Under the pieces are notes generated by a model that saw only the letters and a list, made by a program, of their open reading frames with translations, searched no databases and was not told the DNA's origin. A DNA stretch of 9,273 nucleotides from JADFOB01 sp046753625 (GTDB taxonomy: Bacteria > Planctomycetota > Phycisphaerae > UBA1845): contig JBHHUB010000158.1 in the NCBI GenBank assembly GCA_046753625.1, positions 1-9,273 on the forward strand, in the 5' to 3' direction. Shown here piece by piece: positions 6,083 to 9,273 of the stretch (its first letter is position 1; the number at the start of each line of letters is the position of its first letter). Made by a program: the position numbers and the translations under genes.

Positions 6083-6110
6083 TTGACGATCAGGCCGCAC
6101 CCGCTAACAT
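6083..6110 (+). promoter_or_regulatory. Promoter of the 5S rRNA gene
   Basis: TTGACG (6083-6088, 5 of 6 to consensus) and TAACAT (6105-6110, 4 of 6) are spaced by 16 bases. The expected start, near 6117, coincides with the first base of the 5S helix I. The AT-rich bases at about 6064-6080 resemble an UP element, as is usual for rRNA promoters. Confidence 0.6.
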
Positions 6111-6116
6111 ACCGGC

Positions 6117-6219
<103 letters not shown>

Positions 6220-6228
6220 ATTTTTTTG

Positions 6229-6256
6229 AAATACCCGCTTCGGCGGGTATTTTCTT
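6229..6256 (+). terminator. Intrinsic terminator of the 5S rRNA gene
   Basis: AAATACCCGC (6229-6238) and GCGGGTATTT (6243-6252) form a perfect 10-bp stem capped by a C(UUCG)G tetraloop, followed by TTTCTT overlapping the stem end. A separate seven-T run (6221-6227) lies directly after the 5S sequence. Confidence 0.85.
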
Positions 6257-6303
6257 GCGCAGAGCGTGTTCCCAATCCAACAAGCCTTTTCTTCCGGAGC
6301 CGG

Positions 6304-6354
6304 CTATTCCCTTGCGCGGGCTATTCCCTTGCGCGGGCTATTCCCTTGCGCGGG
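6304..6354. repeat. Three perfect 17-bp tandem repeats
   Basis: CTATTCCCTTGCGCGGG is repeated exactly at 6304-6320, 6321-6337 and 6338-6354. The 3' side of the 5S terminator (about 6248-6260, TATTTTCTTGCGC) resembles the middle of the unit, so it may be an old, diverged copy. The array lies between the 5S gene and the 30-codon gene. There are no spacers, so it is not a CRISPR array. Confidence 0.85.
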
Positions 6355-6362
6355 CAATGGCC

Positions 6363-6368
6363 GATAAT
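6363..6368 (+). promoter_or_regulatory. Possible -10 box for the 30-codon gene
   Basis: GATAAT matches the -10 consensus at 5 of 6 positions and lies 9 bases after the tandem array. A -35 at normal spacing would fall inside the third repeat unit, but those bases (about 6340-6346) match the consensus poorly. The expected leader would be about 100 bases. Confidence 0.3.
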
Positions 6369-6473
6369 GTGCACTGAAGGGCGCGGCCGATTCATGGCGC
6401 GCCTGCGGTGTTATGTTGTTTGGCTACCCGGGTTTCAGGCGTGATCGCCGAGCCGATTAGGAGGATTGGGCTT

Positions 6474-6566
6474 ATGTTTACTTCCCTTTTTGCTTCGCTT
6501 TTGAGTGGATTCCTGCCACTACTCATCCAGCTCATTTTCAGCATCTTCAGCGGCGGCACCGCCTAA
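6474..6566 (+). CDS. 30-residue hydrophobic membrane peptide
   Basis: ATG at 6474 opens 30 codons ending with TAA at 6564-6566. AGGAGGA (6459-6465) gives a near-perfect ribosome binding site 8 bases upstream, the best in the window and the main reason to call a gene this short. The peptide begins MFTSLFASLLSGFL and ends FSGGTA. It has no charged side chain at all. Phe, Leu and Ile dominate residues 2-25, with Pro at 15 and Gln at 19, so a single membrane-spanning helix with a central kink is likely. I do not recognise a family. Possibilities are a type I toxin-like peptide, a small regulator of a membrane complex, or a leaderless secreted peptide. It lies convergent to the aminotransferase gene and downstream of a tandem-repeat array. 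Confidence 0.65.
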   Translation: MFTSLFASLLSGFLPLLIQLIFSIFSGGTA

Positions 6567-6611
6567 AGTTAGGGCCGCACAACAGGATGATTGCCCGCAG
6601 CGACGCCCACC

Positions 6612-6629
6612 TCAACGCGCCGGCGTTGA
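6612..6629. terminator. Hairpin between convergent genes
   Basis: TCAACGC (6612-6618) and GCGTTGA (6623-6629) form a 7-bp stem around GCCG. It lies 45 bp after the 30-codon gene and beyond the end of the convergent aminotransferase gene. No T-run follows on either strand, so termination is only a possibility. Confidence 0.3.
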
Positions 6630-6723
6630 ATGTGCGCGCTGCTCACGTCGGTCGCTGCATGTCCACGCAGCCGCTTGAGGGGCTTGGGGGGATGGTGGCC
6701 ACCCGCTGGGGATCGGGATTCGA

Positions 6724-7848
6724 TCAGCGCCGGTCGCGCGCCAATTCACGTAGAACGGCGCACCCTCGCCTTATCGTCTCGTCGGAGGCCGCGTAGCTGA
6801 TGCGGAAGTGAGTATCCCGCTGGCTGAAGACCTCTCCCGGGATCACAAGCAGATTCCGCTTTACTGCTTCGTCGCTGAACGCCGTTGCGTTGGGGTAGGC
6901 GGCGGGGACTTTGGGGAATACGTAGAAGCCGCCGGAAGGCCGGGTAAAGCTGAAGGATTCGTAAAGCTCGTTGCATACCAGATCGCGCTTGGCTTTGTAC
7001 CTCGCAATCTGCTCGGACATATCGGTTTCCATCGCGGCCAAGGCTCCCAACTGGGCGGGGTGTGGCGCACAGACGAATGTGTACTGCTGCAGCTTAGCCA
7101 TCTGTTCTATGATTGCCGGAGGGCCGGCGGCATACCCCATTCGCAGCCCGGTCATGGCGTGGGATTTCCCGAAACCGCGAAGCAAAACGGTCCGCTCTGG
7201 CGCAAAAGTGACCGGGCTGGGATTGGGGCCATCATAGCTCAGCGTGGCGTAAATCTCGTCACTGACGATCAGCAGATCGTGCGTTCGCGCCACGTCACAC
7301 AACGCGCGCATATCTTCGCTGCTATACACCACCCCCGTGGGATTGCCCGGCGAGCATACCAGTATGATTTTCGTTCGCGGCGTGATGGCCTGTTCGAAGA
7401 GGTCAGCCCGCAAGTGAAAACCGTCGTAATGATCGACGAGCACGGGTTGCCCGTGTGTCAGACGCACAAGATGGGTATAGGAAACAAAGTAGGGATCGGC
7501 CATGAGCACCTCATCGCCCGGGTTGATGCAGGTGAGCAAGGCCAGGAACAGTCCGCCCGACAGGCCCGACGTTACGAAGAGATCCGGCGTCCATTGGAAC
7601 TCATCGTGCAATTGCGTCGCGATCCGATCCCGCAATGCAGGGATGCCGCGCGTTAGCGTGTACCCGTTCTTGTCGTCGCGAATGGCCGTTGTCATCGCGG
7701 CTTTGACCTCGTCGGGTACGGCGAAGTCCGGCTGGCCGATCGAGAGATTGATCGGGTCTTTCAGGCTTGCGCCCAGTTCGAAGACGCGCCGGATTCCCGA
7801 GGATCCAATCTCGCCAATGCGACTTGCGACAAACTTTGTTAAGTCCAT
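6724..7848 (-). CDS. Class I PLP-dependent aminotransferase
   Basis: A 374-residue fold-type I aminotransferase of the aspartate aminotransferase superfamily. Visible motifs, in order: SIGQPDF (36-42), NPTG (169-172), SDEIY with D197 binding the pyridine nitrogen and Y200, GFGKSHAMTGLRMGY with K228 as the Schiff-base lysine, and R349 (FRISYA) for the substrate carboxylate. Length is about that of the family. The SDEIY and GFGKS.AMTG patterns fit the broad group of aspartate, alanine and aromatic aminotransferases; exact substrate cannot be read from the sequence. The ATG at 7848 is preferred because AAGGA lies 8 bases upstream. Another ATG at 7857 has that run directly against it, and a longer frame reaching 8016 would cross the terminator at 7953-7921. 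It is soluble and probably transcribed alone; no clear promoter was seen at 7849-7920. Confidence 0.92.
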   Translation of the reverse strand: MDLTKFVASRIGEIGSSGIRRVFELGASLKDPINLSIGQPDFAVPDEVKAAMTTAIRDDKNGYTLTRGIPALRDRIATQLHDEFQWTPDLFVTSGLSGGLFLALLTCINPGDEVLMADPYFVSYTHLVRLTHGQPVLVDHYDGFHLRADLFEQAITPRTKIILVCSPGNPTGVVYSSEDMRALCDVARTHDLLIVSDEIYATLSYDGPNPSPVTFAPERTVLLRGFGKSHAMTGLRMGYAAGPPAIIEQMAKLQQYTFVCAPHPAQLGALAAMETDMSEQIARYKAKRDLVCNELYESFSFTRPSGGFYVFPKVPAAYPNATAFSDEAVKRNLLVIPGEVFSQRDTHFRISYAASDETIRRGCAVLRELARDRR

Positions 7849-7920
7849 CGAGTCCATCCTTTCGCACGCACCGGCTTGGCGGCTGATCTTGATTCGCTGG
7901 GTGCCGCAGCGGTGCCGCGA

Positions 7921-7953
7921 CAAAAAAGCCGCCCGGCGCGTAACACCGAGCGG
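7921..7953 (-). terminator. Intrinsic terminator after the small basic protein gene
   Basis: On the minus strand CCGCTCGG (7953-7946) and CCGGGCGG (7936-7929) form an 8-bp stem with one G-U pair and a 9-base loop, followed by C and six T (7927-7922). It lies about 90 bp beyond the small basic protein gene and upstream of the aminotransferase start, so it separates the two minus-strand units. Confidence 0.65.
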
Positions 7954-8039
7954 TGGGTGATGTGGCATGAGTGCCAGCTGTCGATACCGAAGAGTTCCAT
8001 GAAGCGGCACCGGCACGGTCGGGCAGACCCTGCAATGCC

Positions 8040-8264
8040 CTAGGCATCACTCTTCGCCGTATCTTCGCTGGATTCCTCCTCCTTCTTCTTGGTTTTCTTG
8101 CCGACCGATACCTTGCGGTGGGCGACCTTCGGAAGACCCAATGCGGTTGAATCCTCCGTCCAGCGATCCGTTTCTTTCAGGGCGGTAATTCGTTCGGCAC
8201 GCGTCAACACGTTGCGATGCCTCGCCAGACTGCTCTTGGATTTCAGTGACTTATCCATCGACAT
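8040..8264 (-). CDS. Small basic protein of the PVC-type family
   Basis: A 74-residue protein. The core MSMDKSLKSK...LARHRNVLTRAERI..LKE.DRW.E.S.LGLPKV (1-47) resembles the short basic proteins annotated in Chlamydiae, Verrucomicrobia and Planctomycetes (TIGR04137-like, from memory). Their function is not established to my knowledge; a nucleic-acid or ribosome link is only suggested by the charge. Residues 51-74 are a Lys-then-Glu/Asp/Ser-rich tail, probably disordered, that looks longer than in the usual 60-65-residue members. The ATG at 8264 is chosen because GGGAG lies 9 bases upstream; a TTG at 8270 is less likely. It starts 16 bp after the end of the SPOR-like gene, so the two are probably co-transcribed, with the terminator at 7953-7921 ending the unit. 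Confidence 0.8.
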   Translation of the reverse strand: MSMDKSLKSKSSLARHRNVLTRAERITALKETDRWTEDSTALGLPKVAHRKVSVGKKTKKKEEESSEDTAKSDA

Positions 8265-8280
8265 GATCAAAAACTCCCGC

Positions 8281-9069
8281 TCACCAGCTCTGGGCCGTCA
8301 GCTTCCGAAAGTATCCCTCTAGTTTGTAGCGTCCACCGGAAGCGTAATACTTCTTTCCGGCACCATGCACTTTCGCGAGTAATTTTTCCGCCATCTTTCG
8401 CTGCGAAGCATCACCGCGATCAAATCCTTGCGTCGTGATCAACTGGAGGCTCCCACTGGGGAATCGTACCACCGCCGTTGGAATCCCCTGCCGGGCCAAA
8501 AAATCTTGCGCTGCCTGTGCGTCGGACTCATAGCCTTTTCGGAATTCCTGAGCAACAACATACGTGTGGCCACGAATCCACTGCGGCTTGGAGGCCGAGG
8601 AAACCACCGCTTGCTGGCGGTGGGCCGCGGCATTCGGGAGCAAGTCCTCCACCAGATCGGAAACCGCCGGCTGGGCGCGGGCCAACTCGATTTCACTCGG
8701 CGTTTCCGCCTTCTGCGAGGCCCGTGCTCGCTCGAAACCGGCTCGCAACCCGGCTTCCCGGCCCGATGAACGCCCTACCACGAAGGAGGTCACTATGACC
8801 ATCGCGCCCACGAACAGAAGAATGGCCCCGCTTCGTGCGGATAGCCGCAGCCGCAGGCATCGCCCGTCCAAGCATACCCACGTCTCGCCGTCCTCAAAAC
8901 GGTCACGTGAACCGACCAGCCGAAGGCCCGATGAGGATGGGCGGGGGTCCAGCCCGCGATCCGCCGTGCGCCGCGACCAGCGACTGCCCTGACGGAGAAA
9001 ATCGGAAATCTCGCCGCCTTCCCGGCTCAGCTTGTCAAACAGCGCTTCGCCGCGTTTGGACTTTTGCAT
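8281..9069 (-). CDS. Single-pass membrane protein with SPOR-like C-terminal region
   Basis: A 262-residue protein. Residues 1-79 are polar and Arg-rich and lie before a single membrane segment (about 80-99, GAILLFVGAMVIVTSFVVG), so the N-terminus is probably cytoplasmic. Residues 100-165 look like a charged linker. The C-terminal part (about 168-257) has a strand (HTYVVAQEF), a helix (ESDAQAAQDFLARQGI), two strands (PTAVVRFPSGSLQLITTQGF) and a helix leading to GKKYYASGGRYKLEGYFRKL. That order resembles SPOR domains, which bind denuded peptidoglycan, but the match is by pattern only. The ATG at 9069 has GGAGG 8 bases upstream; a longer frame to 9138 would cross the promoter at 9138-9109. It is the first gene of a two-gene unit with the small basic protein. 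A cell-wall role is inferred. Confidence 0.75.
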   Translation of the reverse strand: MQKSKRGEALFDKLSREGGEISDFLRQGSRWSRRTADRGLDPRPSSSGLRLVGSRDRFEDGETWVCLDGRCLRLRLSARSGAILLFVGAMVIVTSFVVGRSSGREAGLRAGFERARASQKAETPSEIELARAQPAVSDLVEDLLPNAAAHRQQAVVSSASKPQWIRGHTYVVAQEFRKGYESDAQAAQDFLARQGIPTAVVRFPSGSLQLITTQGFDRGDASQRKMAEKLLAKVHGAGKKYYASGGRYKLEGYFRKLTAQSW

Positions 9070-9108
9070 TGCCTGCGCCTCCGTGCACACAACTCCAGTT
9101 TGCGTCGC

Positions 9109-9138
9109 ATGATACACGCCATCCACCGCATTTGGCAA
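9109..9138 (-). promoter_or_regulatory. Sigma-70-type promoter of the SPOR-like gene
   Basis: On the minus strand TTGCCA (9138-9133) and TATCAT (9114-9109) are spaced by 18 bases, each 5 of 6 to consensus. Transcription would start near 9102, giving a leader of about 33 bases. Beyond it, 9139-9273 shows no supported gene. Confidence 0.65.
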
Positions 9139-9273
9139 GGCCGCAATTGGAAAACTGGACCGGAGTTAACCCTTGTAGGGGGCGTAGGTTACGTTTCAGG
9201 CGCAAATGGTGCTGCCCGTTGCCGCCCCTCGTCAGGCCGCCATGGCTGGCCACACCCTCGCCGCCTCCGCGGC

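Noticed and set aside
6304..6354. Tandem repeats considered as a CRISPR array
   Set aside because: Units abut with no spacers and no cas genes are present.
6226..6444. 72-codon open frame after the 5S gene
   Set aside because: It starts inside the 5S terminator, runs through the tandem repeats and has no binding site.
6808..7656. Plus-strand open frame of 282 codons opposite the aminotransferase
   Set aside because: The minus-strand frame carries all the PLP enzyme motifs; this one has none.
8265..8270. Upstream TTG start for the small basic protein
   Set aside because: The ATG at 8264 has a better spaced GGGAG, and the protein then begins MSMDKSLKS like its relatives.

Overview
The window looks like chromosomal DNA from a GC-rich member of the Planctomycetota, or a close PVC relative. 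Four things suggest this. There is a very short, stand-alone 5S rRNA. There is a 74-residue small basic protein of the type found in PVC bacteria. One secreted protein ends in a Cys-Gly / hydrophobic / Arg-rich tail like those of planctomycete surface proteins. Two families of palindromic intergenic repeats occur. The assignment is an inference from gene content and recalled family knowledge; no search was run.

Layout, left to right. A 60-bp palindromic repeat (72-131) is followed by a minus-strand zinc deaminase of the guanine-deaminase type (723-211) with a good promoter at 787-758. A cluster of a second palindromic repeat (820-960) precedes a plus-strand MiaE-type tRNA hydroxylase (1064-1696), which may be read from a nearly leaderless mRNA. 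Then come an unrecognised lipoprotein (1802-2743, TTG start), more copies of the second repeat (2758-2873), and a small secreted acidic protein with a C-terminal sorting-like tail (3008-3649). A second copy of the 60-bp repeat follows 7 bp after that gene.

The centre holds a two-gene operon (3901-5797) with its own promoter. It encodes a membrane diadenylate cyclase of the CdaA type and its YbbR/CdaR partner, overlapping by 23 bp. The cyclase keeps the RHR motif but has DLG where DGA is expected. The glmM gene that often follows this pair is absent. About 320 bp without a gene then leads to the solitary 5S rRNA (about 6117-6219), which has its own promoter and a UUCG-loop terminator.

After the 5S gene come three perfect 17-bp tandem repeats (6304-6354) and a 30-codon gene (6474-6566) with a near-perfect ribosome binding site. 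It encodes an uncharged, strongly hydrophobic peptide. The right part is all on the minus strand: a class I PLP aminotransferase (7848-6724) and, upstream of it, a two-gene unit (9069-8040) encoding a single-pass membrane protein with a SPOR-like C-terminal region and the small basic protein. That unit has a clear promoter at its start and an intrinsic terminator at 7953-7921.

Most genes are unrelated housekeeping functions: tRNA modification, purine salvage, second-messenger synthesis and amino-acid metabolism. No phage, transposase, CRISPR or defence system was seen. The items most worth following up are the 30-residue peptide beside the tandem repeats, the altered cyclase motif, the two palindromic repeat families and the minimal 5S rRNA.
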